DNA of 64,000 nucleotides from Latrodectus hesperus (GCA_037975125.1 CM075857.1:72683345-72747344); one strand, 5' to 3'; positions 1 through 12,389 are shown, numbered from the stretch's first letter. Translations and numbers: made by a program. The notes: a model not told the origin generated them from the sequence alone.

Positions 1-296
1 ATCATTTCCGCAATACAATATTTTTAATTAAAATATATTTTCAGTAATTCAATATCTACATGTCAAAGGTGATGTATTTTAAAAAATTATGTATTTCAAA
101 ATTGTTAATTAATTTTAAAATGTTGACCACTAGAAAAATCTTCAATCAATAGTACGACTTAAGTTTTAATGTTTTTTGACCGTATATGTCAAAAAGATTG
201 TAGATAGTGAAAGTAAATTATATGCATAAATAAAATCTTACGCTATACTTGTGACTTAAACATATACTTCTCTCTACATTGTCTATTTCATATCAT

Positions 297-301
<5 letters not shown>

Positions 302-357
<56 letters not shown>
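302..357. repeat. (AT)n microsatellite
   Basis: Uninterrupted AT dinucleotide tract of about 56 bp. Confidence 0.97.
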
Positions 358-359
<2 letters not shown>

Positions 360-1622
360 ATTAACAAGCATTTGTTCAGTTGAAAAAATATATTTATTAT
401 TTTAAAATTATTAGATTTCTATAAACTCAAGTTAAAGCTTCGTTTTCGCCTGTAAGAGTTGGTAAGAATTTTATAATTTAAGGAATACTTCAGAAGTCTC
501 AGTATTCACCTGTTACCTAAGTACTTCTACGGCATGAGGTTGTGAGTAGTTTGACAGGTGACACATTGCGTTGAAGATTGTCGGCACAACTTGTCACGCA
601 AGGCCTGACAGGTAGAATTCGAAATTCATGAAATATTTGGTTCCAAAATGATTTTCAAACATCAAGTCAAACAAACTACAACTAAAGATATGTATTTTAT
701 AATTTAGAATTTTCATATTTTTGCTTTAAAATGTGTATAAAATTCAATGAAAAATATTTTTTTTACCATACTTGTGTGTGAATGAGATAATTAAATTTAA
801 GAAAAGAATTTTAAGAAAATAAAAAATATTTTAACTTTTTAAAAGTTTAATATATATGCACAGACAGACAAATATTTGCAAAGAGTGTAGTTATTATTTG
901 ATTTTAATCAATTACTTTTAATTTCATAGATTGCAAAATATTATTTTACAATACAAAAATCATGCAGTAAGTGTGTGGAAATGTTATGCAAAATCATATG
1001 TTATTCATTCACATCAAAACATATTTCTTAGTTTTGCTTTAAAGGCATTTTTATAAATAGAATTCACTTTTCTGAATGAAATTGAAGAGATAATTAGTTG
1101 TTCACGAGTAGTTATTTAAATACGACATGTTAAGCCACTTATATATTAATTAATCAATTTGATTAGTCAAGTCATACTCTGAAGACTATGCAGCAAAGTT
1201 TCATGTTTCTGTATTATGTCAGGAAAAACTCAAGTATGTTTATAAAGTACAGACAGTATCATAAAAGAGTGAAAATTTTGCTTTGCTAGATAATTTATGA
1301 TTTTTTACCAGATTTGTAAATTAGTAATGTTCAAATGTGATTTGCATCAAAAGGTCAAATATGGAAATGTGTTGAAATGTTAATATACAGGTTGGTGATA
1401 GCTGTAATAATATAAACTGATTTCTCGGAGTTTGGAATTGAGATTTCTGGAAAAAAAAGTACCATTAATGCTACAAATTGCCATGTTCAATTTACTAGTT
1501 ATATGTTGCAGGCATTCTGTACAACCAAACAAGCATGAAAATTTTCAGGAAGGCAACGCAGCAAGATTGTGGAAGAAAATTCTTTCTTTATTTAAGCCAA
1601 CAAATATTCTGACTCATTTAAA

Positions 1623-1672
1623 TTTTCGATTATGACTATGATGATTATTTTCGATTATGACTATGATGACGA
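1623..1672. repeat. 25-bp tandem repeat, two copies
   Basis: Two adjacent 25-bp units (1623-1647 and 1648-1672) differ at two positions near their ends. Each contains the motif GACTATGATGA, which recurs once more just downstream. Confidence 0.85.
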
Positions 1673-2548
1673 CTATGATGAACATTCATCAATCTTTTAA
1701 AGTATATATGAGTATTGTCAACAGAACGAATTAATTTTGCTTTTCATATATTCAATTACAATAACTACACCAAGAAATAGGATGGCTGAAAATTATTTCT
1801 TTAGGAAAATTAAAATTATTAAACCTATACTCTCTAACAAGTGTCGAGACATACTCATTACTTTTAAGTTTCTTAATGTCATTAATTATTTCATACTAAC
1901 CTTAAATTTATTTGAAAATTTGAAAATGAAAAGCAGTATTTCAAGTTTTATACTTCATTTCCAAAACATAAATTAATGTCATAATGTTATTTTTTAAGTA
2001 TCTTGATTTGCGAGAAGAAATTTGCTTACGTACATGGCATTAATAAATAAAAAATAACAATAGATTTAATACATAAATACATGATTTCCATAAACTAATA
2101 TAATACATGTTGTTGTGTTGTTTTATCCTTTCTAAAGACCTGACATTTGTCCTATAATAACTCCATTAAATTATCGACAGTTAGAAAGTCAATGACTAAC
2201 AAGTGATCTGAGGAGACATCCTCCCGGGAAAGCCCGATGCTATCCAAAATATGTTTCTGTGAGGCTGGATTGTCACAGCAGTTTTTACAAGTGGGATAAT
2301 TTTCTGTACCAAGTTCAAACGATAAGCATTTTAGATGTCCACTTGAGAATCTGGTCAAGGCAAATTGAGATTTTTGGTCACATTTTATTTTCAGAAGTGT
2401 TCCAGGAGTTGTTCCAGAGTAGCATTGGTGTGTTGGGGAAATTTGCCAGATTGAATATAATCTAGATTTTTTATTAGATAAAGTTCCTGATATGTAAGTG
2501 ATGAACCAGTGGACGTATTTTCCTCAAAGCCCTCTTTGGCCGATCGAT

Positions 2549-2562
2549 CTGCGGTCTGATTT
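2549..2562. repeat. Target-site duplication, left copy
   Basis: CTGCGGTCTGATTT; matches 2746-2759 (CTGCGGGCTGATTT) at 13 of 14 bases around the SINE. Confidence 0.85.
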
Positions 2563-2745
2563 GCCGATCTGGCAGCCGAATGGTTAGCGCTCTTGCCTTC
2601 GGTTCAACAGTTCGTGGGTTCGAATCCCACCTTGGGTATGTATGTTTGTAGTGGTTCGGAATCCACTTTAAGCCATAAGTCCGGTCTAATTAGCCCTCGT
2701 GTGCAAAAAATGACCGTTGAGCGACAAACAAACCAACAAACCAAA
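2563..2745 (+). mobile_element. tRNA-derived SINE (copy 1)
   Basis: A tRNA-like head carries an A-box-like TGGCAGCCGAATGG at 2570-2583 and a perfect B box GGTTCGAATCC at 2617-2627, the internal RNA polymerase III promoter. A tRNA-unrelated body follows (GGTTCGGAATCCACTTTAA, AAAAAATGACCGTTGAGCGA) and the copy ends in repeated CAAAC units. It is flanked by CTGCGG-T/G-CTGATTT at 2549-2562 and 2746-2759, 13 of 14 bases identical, read as the target-site duplication. It sits inside the RNase H pseudogene. A second copy lies at 10948. Confidence 0.9.
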
Positions 2746-3118
2746 CTGCGGGCTGATTTTGACATTAATATTTACATGGGATGGAATCCATTGGAGATGT
2801 ACATCATGGTCTTGAGAGATGATTTTCAATTTCAGCAGAATAGATAAACTTGTTTAATCCTTTATAGAGGACCAGTCACTGAGATGTTGCAGTGCCCTGC
2901 AGCTATCCGACCAAATCCATAGTTCTCCAAAATCACAAGTGTTGGAAATGATAGCAGTAAGTCCCACCTTAATCGCAATCAACTCACTTCTGAAGACAGA
3001 ACAAGTGTAAAAGCTACGTAGCATTAGCGTAATTTCAGACTGAGGGGTTCTAATTTAGACTCCACTTCCAATAACGGTTTTTTGTAAGACTAACATCGGT
3101 TTATAATAAATTTATATG

Positions 3119-3505
3119 TGAATGTTTAATAATATATATTTTTTAATTTATACCTGTCTAGCAATCAAAGCATAACTAACTACACTGCTGGAAATTAAAA
3201 TTACAACAATAAAGGAATAATCTTACGAATATTACAATTACATAAAAGGAAAAATTGGTATGACTATTCAAAGCATTTGCATTTCACTGCACTTGTACTG
3301 CTTAGAAGGAATAAACGGTATTTGAAGAATTGAATCAATGAAAAGTTATGCTGTCAATTTCTCATTCAGAAGTCACTTTTTGAGGTCAATTTTTCTCAGA
3401 ATTTCGTGTTATGCCTTGAATAAGCATATTAGAAATACCAAAATTTGATCCTCGTGCGTGGATCATCCTTTCGTTATATTGCCCCTTTATTGACTTAAAT
3501 CCAAC
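3119..3505. other. AT-rich spacer, nothing recognised
   Basis: No frame with domain content; moderately AT-rich. Confidence 0.6.
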
Positions 3506-3531
3506 CACGTATATAAAGCACGTATATAAAG
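3506..3531 (+). promoter_or_regulatory. Tandem TATA-like motif (13 bp x 2)
   Basis: CACGTATATAAAG occurs twice head to tail (3506-3518, 3519-3531), placing two TATATAAAG boxes 13 bp apart. The second lies about 60 bp before the ATG of the 130-codon frame at 3583, compatible with a core promoter. In AT-rich DNA TATA matches are common; only the exact duplication and the ORF downstream make it worth listing. Confidence 0.25.
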
Positions 3532-3582
3532 TATTGATGGATTGGAAAGGACCATGCTGTAAAGCATGTAGAACTTCAAAGA

Positions 3583-3975
3583 ATGTTTATGATTTTTTTT
3601 CAAAAAGATAGGCAAATTGTAAAGTCTGTCTCCCAAATTCTTACAATCAGATTAATGATCATATATCTAAGTATGAGTTCGTCTGCAGCATGTCTATTTT
3701 TAAGTCATAAGGTGATGACAACTGTATCTTTCAAAAGAAATGATATCTGGGGCATAGGTAAGCCTAATGCGGGAGTCTTCTATTTGATTCTTTTTTCTAG
3801 TTTACAAATAAACATCAAATTTCGGAGTTACATTACACACACATTGAGTGCCAGATTACATATTATGTCACGGGTAACAGTTTTCGTAGTGCTGCAATGG
3901 GGAACATTTTTTGGTGGCCAAAAGTGTATAAGGAGTATGAATTTTTTAAATGCAACGATGTTTGTTACAGTGTAA
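3583..3975 (+). CDS. Unrecognised 130-codon ORF (doubtful)
   Basis: Longest ATG-started frame outside the simple repeats and retroelements. I do not recognise it. The product would have hydrophobic stretches near residues 20-45 and 60-75, four Cys and no clear signal peptide or known motif. It starts about 50 bp after a duplicated TATA motif. A run of about 130 sense codons is somewhat unusual at this base composition but is not rare enough to prove coding, and the opposite strand also has a fairly open frame between about 3600 and 4000. It could be a decayed mobile-element frame on either strand, or chance. Confidence 0.15.
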   Translation: MFMIFFQKDRQIVKSVSQILTIRLMIIYLSMSSSAACLFLSHKVMTTVSFKRNDIWGIGKPNAGVFYLILFSSLQINIKFRSYITHTLSARLHIMSRVTVFVVLQWGTFFGGQKCIRSMNFLNATMFVTV

Positions 3976-5258
3976 AAGACTTCTTGATTTTACAATGGCT
4001 TTCTTTGACTGTATACAAACAGGTGACAACTTTGGCATGTGCATCAACAAAGTTGGATGTAGAAATGATGCAGTATCTTTTTCAATCAAATCTAAAGTTT
4101 TCTTTACCATTTAATATCTTTATATGAGTCCAAAAATACTGAAGATAATACTTGTTATCTGATTGATTCTTAATGCTGATTGTCAGTACATTTCTAATGA
4201 TAAGGTTTAAAGTGTTAACCTATATTCGAATTCTGCAAAATGCTTTCATTTAGTATGATAAAGTAAAATTACATGTCACGCATTGTGTTCTGATCTTTCC
4301 CGATAAGGATGGTATTTGATTGCTGCCCTTGCCAGTACAATCTCCTTTACACCAATCAATTAGAAACACCTAGTTAGGAAGTTGCTGAAAAAAACCGGTT
4401 TGAATAACTTCTACAGGTACTATGATTGATGAAGCATTGCATGAATTAAAGCATCAAGAAATGTGTTACACGTTTTTGTCATTGAATCAAATTGGATTCC
4501 ATGCTTAACTCCATAACTAATCCGATAAAAACAATTTTTTCTGAGTGAGAATATGAGATTTTAATATAACACTTTTGTAAACAATCAAACAGCTTGCAGT
4601 TTTCTACATATTATACTCCATTCTCTTATAGTTTGCAGTATTTAAAATTAAATATAGCAATATATACATAAAGGAAATCGTAATTCCTATATTCATTCAA
4701 ATTAACTTACATATTTAATTTTTATTTAATTCAATAAACAAATAACTAAAAAATTTTCTTAATCTTTAATACTTTTTTAATTCTCTAATATATCAGTGCA
4801 TATAACTTAAAACTCTGATTCGAAAGTTTCAGATTTTATAGGTGTTTTCTCCCTTACTGGTATGCTTTTTGTTTCTGCAAAAACATTGAGTTTCACTCTG
4901 TTTAAATTTATTCACTTTTTTTATATAAACAGTGCCTCTAAAAGCTAAGCTGTGAAATACGTAGAGAAGAAACTATCTACTTATCATTACAAATAAGTAA
5001 GACTACTCGCGCGCGGGATAGCAACAGCTGTTAGAAAATGAATCCGATATCTTATTTTTTGATCTAAACTTGGCATCATAAGGTGAAATAATTCTGTGCC
5101 TCGCCATCTTCGGATAATTTTTGGAAACTTGGTTTTCATCCAGAACTTGTGGAATTTATTGAGTTAAGCATTTTTGTAAAGTGATTTACTGAAAGCAAAA
5201 GAAAGTACTAAACTATAAAAAATGTTTTATTCATAGGGAATATTTATAGTAAAGAAAC

Positions 5259-5351
<93 letters not shown>

Positions 5352-7833
5352 TATAAATACATTAAATCATCATTCCATTTTCTCTTTCACTTTCTGAATT
5401 TTTCATGATACATAAAAGAAAATAGGTTTATACAATTATGATACAAAACATTTATGCAAATAAGACATTTTTTTCACTAAAGTGCGTATATTTACACGAC
5501 AGCAACTGTGAATATTTACATGAAACATACTAAATATATGAATGTGATCAAATATCTCAAAGTTATACGTTTGTTAATAATAATCTTGGATGGGTGAAAA
5601 AATGTTATGTGATTGTGATAAAAAATTCCCTAATATAATTGGGTTGACTTTTTTAAAAAGAAAATTGACTTTATACTTAAAAGGTTTTATCCAATGCAAA
5701 ATTTTTTTAAAAAATGCAATTACTTAAATTATTCCAACAACAATGTATTTATTATAAAAGTATCATTTGATACTTGAAATATACTTTGTATGATGACTCT
5801 TAACAAGTAGATATGAAGCATGAATACGATAATGTCTAAAGTATATTTTATGATGATATGTAATAAATACAAGTTCAACAGGAGTTACATAAGGTAGTTT
5901 TTGGAAATGTGGCTTTATTGAGTTCAAAAAATTGTGGATTCGATATCTGATTCCAGCCATAGGCAAGTGATAAGAAGCTTATATATGTTAACTATTTGTT
6001 AAAATACTACGTAGTACTTTCAATGAGAGTGCACCACGTTATTTTTATATATTACGTTATACTTTTTTTTCATAGAAATGTATCGAATTCAATTTTAGAA
6101 ATTGGAAGAAGAAACTGAAAAGTTGTTTTCTGTTCAAATGCACTAAAATTAAATAAGGAAGATACCAAGGTTTGGAATGAATGAATTAAGACTATATGTT
6201 TCATTTCATTATGTGTTTCACCTAAATATGTATGAATCCAGTGAGTTGTGGGAAGGAAGTTGGGGCTCCTTTGAATCGAAAAACCTTTTAAGTACTATAG
6301 TATAAAGATTTTGTTGTAAAATATGTTATAAATGTACAGTAAAAATGCTTGTTTGCATCTTTTGTCAACGGATTAAGGTAAGTTTGAATTCTCTCCATAC
6401 TCTGAAATCTCTCCAAAATATCACTTAACAATCCATCACTCTCATTTTAAGCTATGAATTAGACAGTCAATATATATATTTGTAACAGAGTTCTGCTGAG
6501 AAATAGATTTCCAAATGCACCAAATCGCAAAGTCATCTGATTAATTATGAAATTAGATTAATTGTTTTCTTTGTTGTTCAGTTTAGTTTCATTGATTTAG
6601 GTATTATTAATGTTCTTTAAGGACTTTTAGTAATATGAAAACTAACATTAAGATGGAGATGTAGCCCTTAATATCAACAACTTGTAAAAATTGATGCATA
6701 TATTATAAAAATTAAATGTTCTTGATGCCATTATTGACATCAAAAGAAGTATTCTTCAATGCAATCGTTTGCTTTCGGAAGATATTAATTTTCTTAACAA
6801 TATTTATAAACTGGTCAATCAATTTTTGCCAGACAGTTAGAATTTATAGGATATTTTTTGATATTTGCATATTCTACTAAATCCCCTGACAAATTTGTTA
6901 ATGAGACATTTTTAAAATTTGCTGTTCACCAAGAGACAGTTGAAATTTCTCCTGGATCATGTTCATTGAATACAATAGAAATAGCTCATGATATCGGGGA
7001 AAGAAGTCAGAAAATACATATTGTGAATCCTTCGCAATTAATGTGATGTTTAACGAAACAAATGTGGTGCTCTAAATATGGGAAGAATAGACAACCAAGA
7101 AGGTGTACTTCTTTTGCCATTGATAATTATTGATACCGTCACATAGTTGGTTAAAATGCTAATAAATGCATTCTTCCATTTCGCTCTTTAAGTCTTCCCA
7201 CTAAAGGCAAAAAAAAAAAAAAAAATCAAGGAAACTAATTTATGAAATCGCATAAGGCTCAGTTGGATTCAAATATAATGCTTCCAGTCACTTTTATTTA
7301 AGACCTCTTCTCTCATCGGTATTACGCAATTGGCAGTAGGAGTGAGGTCTGTGTATCATTATATATTTCTAATATGTTCTTTCAGCTATCTTCCACCACA
7401 ACATTATATTTTGAAAATAGTCCTTGCTTAAGACGTATAGCATAAAAATGCTAACTTTTCATCTAAATTTGTGGTTGGAATACAAATTGAGTTCTTTTTA
7501 TCAACAAGATAAGTAAACTTATAATTGACATTGATTTTTTTAAACAATTATGGTCTATTTATCGATTTAAAAATTTCTGCATGAAGCATCCGGTAACAAT
7601 TTTTTCTAGCAAAGATTCGATGATAATTAACAAAATTAATAGCATCACATTAAAACCTAGTAAAAACACATTTTACAACGATTTAAGTAAGTGTAGGGTA
7701 TACTTATTCCTATATTATAGCAGTCGTAAAATTCAACATAGTACAGGATACTGCATTACTCCTGAAAATTAACCTGCTTATACATGACCCAAGAAATTAA
7801 TTCGAAACAATTTTCGAATATAGAGACAAGATG
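3976..7833. other. AT-rich spacer with (AT)n tract
   Basis: Contains an (AT)n microsatellite and a short (A)17 run at about 7209-7225. Small frames at 5763-5966 (minus), 6858-7046 and 7581-7772 have no recognisable domain. A more GC-balanced patch at about 4980-5160 (with GCGCGCGGG) is unexplained. Confidence 0.55.
5262..5353. repeat. (AT)n microsatellite
   Basis: About 80 bp of TA dinucleotides with a TATTATATATAT edge. Confidence 0.97.
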
Positions 7834-7841
7834 ATCTAGAG

Positions 7842-8473
7842 CATGGGTGTCTAAACTTTTTTCTCGTGGACCAGTTTCAATGTTTTACTATTTTCGGTAG
7901 ACCCCCGTGCTGCTACATTTCTACTGTATTTCCAAAACTCCTAAAAACAATCACCCTAAATTGGGGTTGTTAAGAAGAAAAAAAGTAGCACTTTTTCTTG
8001 TGTCCTATTTATTAAAATAATACTTGTGGTTATACAGAATTATAAACATCTATTAATACAAACAATCAACAAAGACACTAAAGTGTAAATCAACAATTAA
8101 AAATAAACATACTTTTAATGAGAAGGTAATGAGACAAATGAGTAACATTTTGTTCTTGGAATTCGTATTTATACTTATGTAAATTGCAAGTACAACACAA
8201 GTTGCATTTCATCCCTTTGGTGGTCTAAACAACCATCTCGGACGAGCGGGCGCACGGGCGCCACTTTGTAAGTCTCGACATGTGGTGTACACTCTTATAC
8301 TATTATCTATTGTTCTATTCAATTCTGTGTTTGAACTTAAGTCTCGAATATTTTTGAGTACCTACCTAGTGAATGATGCTACCTGCCTAAGTTGATAGGT
8401 AAATCCCGTGTGACTCCCATGTGGTCTCCAAGGGACCCCTGGGGATCCACCTAGAACACTTTGGGAACCTATG
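7842..8473. mobile_element. hAT-like non-autonomous DNA transposon
   Basis: A 632-bp segment with ends of hAT type: the left end begins CATGGGTGTCTAAACTTTTT and the reverse complement of the right end begins CATAGGTTCCCAAAG. The ends share CAT-x-GGT and a spaced AAA, like the CAGxGGTTCTCAAA termini known from hAT elements. The identical 10-mer ATGATCTAGA stands at 7831-7840 and 8471-8480, so the inferred 8-bp duplication is ATCTAGA-G/A (7834-7841, 8474-8481). No transposase frame is visible, so it would depend on an autonomous relative. The interior has a GC-rich patch (GGACGAGCGGGCGCACGGGC) near 8238. The ends match at only about 12 of the first 20 bases, so family assignment is moderate; the flanking repeat is the stronger evidence. 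Confidence 0.7.
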
Positions 8474-8481
8474 ATCTAGAA

Positions 8482-10947
8482 TATCCAATTGAAGTATAAT
8501 CACCTTCATATGCTACTTGTGACGAAATTTACTACTTAACTTTTATCTCCGATTACTTTAGTTTACGCTGTTCAGGTATGGTTATGTTCTGTTTTTATGA
8601 TAGCAGGATTGCTCTAGATGTGTTAGTAGGATTGTTTTGCTTCAAATAATTGAGATGTTTCTAAATAAATAGCATATATCTCAGTACCTGTAAATCCTTA
8701 TTTCGAATCTTTATCTTAAATAAATAAGTGTGATGAGGTCAATGATGATATGAAAGAGACTTCAAAAAGTAGCCACTCAGTTGATCGATAGTTAAGTTCA
8801 TTGTGTGATTAAACAGATTATTTAAATGTTGTGTCGAATTTTATTCAACAGATTTTAAGTAGGAGGCCGGTCAGAGGAGTTTGAAGACCAAGTCATAATG
8901 GATGCTTTCATAATTTTATTAAGTGCTGTAAAAGATATGTGGTTAGTTGACCTGTTGAAAATTGTTCTAAGAGTCAAGTTACTTAAGACGATGCAAAGCT
9001 TATAAAACTTCATGACCATACTACTATCTGGTTAAAATATTTTGGATGTGCCATAATAAAGTTTTAGTGTTGTAATTAATGACAACTCAACTCATTCTTA
9101 AATTTTGATGGGAAATGAAATTCTTCCTAACGGTACTAGAATGGTGATATTGTCAGGATGCCAATCCATTTCATGTCATATTTTGTACTCAGTCATAAAT
9201 GAGACTCGTTCACAAACAAATAAATGGGACTCTATACCACTTCCTTGCTCAGATGACTCATGAAACCATAATAAATTTGCACTCTTCTGTTTCTGGGTTA
9301 AGCGAATTTCATAATAACTGTTAACAAAGAAATTACAAGAAAATTTCTTACAAATGGTGGCAAAGAACTTTCATCGTCAAAGGATTTTCAAAGCTTTATA
9401 GCCATTGATTTTATAACTTTGGAAATACCTTGTAAAATTTTGACTACGGTCAATTATGAGGACAAAAATGAAAAGTATTATTTGACTGTAAACACGGCAT
9501 GGAGTCATTTCATACCTACTAATGGTTATTGTTTTGGACGTCTATCGCAATGTTTCCATTTTGCTTAAAATTACATGCTCTTTTTGTGTTCCACTGTAAC
9601 AATATCCCAATTTAGTTTGCACCCCAAATCAGTTGTTTGAGACCTGATTTCTCATGAAGGCATCTATCTGCAAAAAGCTTCTTCACCACTAATTACTAGA
9701 AATTGTCTAATCCATATGTATTTGCTTTTAACATCTTATGAGAGCTCCTCTTGATCAAATTTTAAATTAGCACAGGCACGAAATTCCCCTGCTTTTATAT
9801 GCCTATGCTGTTGACCCGCTATTTTAACTTTATTTACGTTGGAAATATGAAAAGATAGGAATGGATTGTTCTTTGAAATTATATTGTTCATTGATGAGAT
9901 TTAATTTTTCTGAAATTTGAATTAATATTTGATTTAACAACAAAACAAAGCTCTTGGAGTACTATAAAAATCGAATTCAAGAATAAATGTACCAAATTCT
10001 AGAGTTCAACGAATACGTTATTAGTGTAAATGGAAATGAAAATCATATTTATCTCTAAACTTTCTGAAATACGCTAAATTTGTCTGCCATATTACTTTTA
10101 TTATTTTTATAGCTCCTTGATCAAAATAAATAATTAAAGAGAATTCCATTTTAAATACTAGGATTGAATATTAAAAAAAAGAAATTCAGTTATTACCAAT
10201 TTGTTATTGATTCTATTTCTATATTGCATACTTATTAGAGAATTATATTGACAGCAGAAGCGTTGATTCATTGGTCCTTTAAGTATAAATAAGAGATTGA
10301 AAAATAGTAATTGGAAATGTAATATATAATGCAGTGATTTTTGAATACAAAATGTGATGCAGAATACAAAGATAGAAAAGTGGAACTTGAATATATGAAC
10401 TGTAGTTATAATGCTTTATAAAATACAGATGATATAAAAAGAAATGATATTCATAATATTAATACATGTTAATAATATATATACATAAATATATTGTTGT
10501 TAAATATTCTGAAAAGTGAATATTTGAAAATATTTATAGTACAATATTTTTGAAACTGCTCTCCTTTGAAAAATAATACTTTTGCCTTGCGAAATATGAA
10601 TTCGATGAGTTAGATGTTTTTAAATCCTCTTCTGGCTTTTTTTATATGGATAAATATTCAAAACATGAACTCAACCCATTTTTGCGAATTCAGTAGTTCA
10701 TTTTCTTAAAAAAGATTTGAAAGGCAAAGTTTCAAGTATCAAAAAATTGTATTATAACTGATATCTTTAAGGATACATGTTTCTTAAATTTTTCTCTTGA
10801 ACTGTAGCTACCAAAAGAATCATGAAGAATGATAAGTTTGTTTTTTACTTACTTATTTTTCTCACCTTTTGTGTATTCTGACCATGCGTTATGGTTTAAA
10901 TATATACAAATAGCTAATTCCTTATAAACAATCATTCTATGAATATA
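8482..10947. other. Spacer; moderately complex 8.85-9.87 kb part unrecognised
   Basis: From about 8850 to 9870 base composition is more balanced than the flanks, but all frames are stop-ridden and I could not match a family. An old, decayed mobile element is the likeliest explanation. From 9870 on it is plain AT-rich spacer. Confidence 0.45.
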
Positions 10948-11122
10948 ACCCAGCTGGCAGCCAAATGGTTAGCGCTCTTGCCTTCGGTTCAACAGTTCGT
11001 GGAATAAAATCCCACCTTGGGCATGGATGTTTGCGGTGGTTCGGAATCCACTTTAAACTGTAGGTCCCGGTCTAATTAGCAATCGTGTGCAAAAAATGAC
11101 CGTTGAGTGACAAACAAACCTA
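10948..11122 (+). mobile_element. tRNA-derived SINE (copy 2, degraded promoter)
   Basis: Closely similar to the SINE at 2563-2745 along its whole length: TGGCAGCCAAATGGTTAGCG, GGTTCGGAATCCACTTTAAAC, AAAAAATGACCGTTGAGTGA and a CAAACAAACC end. Its B box has decayed from GGTTCGAATCC to GGAATAAAATCC, so polymerase III transcription is unlikely. Flanks ATTCTATGAATATAA and ATTCTCCGAAAATATAA suggest a worn target-site duplication. Confidence 0.88.
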
Positions 11123-11159
11123 AATTCTCCGAAAATATAATACGAACGCATGCATACCT

Positions 11160-11200
11160 GCACTTAATATAATAACACTAATTGTTATTATATTAAGTGC
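11160..11200. repeat. Perfect hairpin, 18-bp arms
   Basis: Arms 11160-11177 and 11183-11200 are exact inverted complements around the 5-nt loop CTAAT. It lies between the SINE copy and the long (AT)n tract. Confidence 0.95.
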
Positions 11201-11229
11201 CAGCTCAGCTCAGTATTAATTGAAATAAA

Positions 11230-11385
<156 letters not shown>

Positions 11386-12358
11386 CAATGTTTTTATAAA
11401 CCTGAATTTTTATTTAAATCTTTAGATTTGATTCTGTGGTACATTCTTCAAATTTTCAGGTTAAAAAGTTCATTTGACCTGAATATCTACAATTTAAAAT
11501 ATACCCGTAACAACTACTAATATTTACATTAAAGGAAAAGTCTTGAATTATTGAAATAAAGTTAAGGATTTACTATTTAAGACAAGTGCTATTGCTTTTA
11601 CCCAAATTAAATCTCAAATTTCCATTTATGCTATTCAAATTAAGTCAAACATTTTTATTATGTTCAGTTATTTTAAAAATACGTTTCATTCTCTAGTTTC
11701 TTTTAGTTAAATGTTATTTCGATAATTTGTTTGTTCTGTTATGTGAAAAGGTTCCATATGAGAATATTTTTTTAAATAAATGTGAACCTAAATAATTAAA
11801 GCTTACACACACACATTTCTTTCATTTTTCGCTAGTTTTAAATGCTCAAAAAGAATTCAGAAAATAATACGTATATAATAATTTCTTCAAGACCTGGCAT
11901 TCATATCTGTAACTATAATGTTTGATGTCATTTCTCCCGGAAGTTTTAATTGTTGATAATATTTAAAGAAAACAAGGTAATCATAATTAACGGAGAAGTT
12001 TAAGAATACAAATAAGAAAGATTCAATCGTCATGGAAGAGAAAATGATATTAAAATTTAATGAATTAATGATTTCATATTTATTCAGATATTTCACACAA
12101 AAGCTCAGGGCACGAAGAAAATTAAGATAGAAACAGTTTTGAACATATTTTGCAGAAAAATTGTTTTACTTCCATATGTAATATAAAATCAAATATAAAA
12201 TTTCTCTTAAGTGGAAAGAGTATGGGAAGTTAAATAACGAAGACTTTCTTTCATAAAAAAACAGTTTGATCGGGTATGTTTAAGAAAAAATTCAGTAACT
12301 TATTCTCTGAAATAAAAGCCTCCGTTTTTATGTGATTCAAGAATTCTACAAAAGCAAA

Positions 12359-12389
<31 letters not shown>

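Larger units (their letters stand above)
1..2104. other. AT-rich spacer, no gene seen
   Basis: Low-complexity AT-rich DNA with frequent stops in all frames. It holds an (AT)n tract, a 25-bp two-copy tandem repeat and a slightly more GC-rich patch around 480-625 that I do not recognise. The frames at 1432-1635 and 1737-1976 are AT-biased and show no domain. Confidence 0.6.
2105..3118 (-). pseudogene. Non-LTR retrotransposon 3' end (RNase H and C-terminus), SINE-interrupted
   Basis: Decayed 3' end of a non-LTR retrotransposon ORF2, read on the minus strand. The RNase H domain would degrade the RNA strand of the RNA:DNA hybrid during target-primed reverse transcription. In order from 3118 downward, in shifting frames: a T-D near 3103, GSGV near 3070, CSVFRSELIAI near 3000 (catalytic E), LWIWSDSCRALQHL near 2910 (catalytic D), LQWIPSHVNI near 2790, then, beyond a SINE at 2563-2745, ADRSAKEGF (last acidic residue), and a C-terminal Cys/His segment ending HILDSIGLSREDV and MELL at 2152. 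Several frameshifts and stops make it non-functional. The reverse transcriptase part is absent, as expected for a 5'-truncated copy. The sequence just past the stop contains CAACACAACAAC on the coding strand, probably the 3' tail. Assignment to the family is by motif recognition only. Confidence 0.85.
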
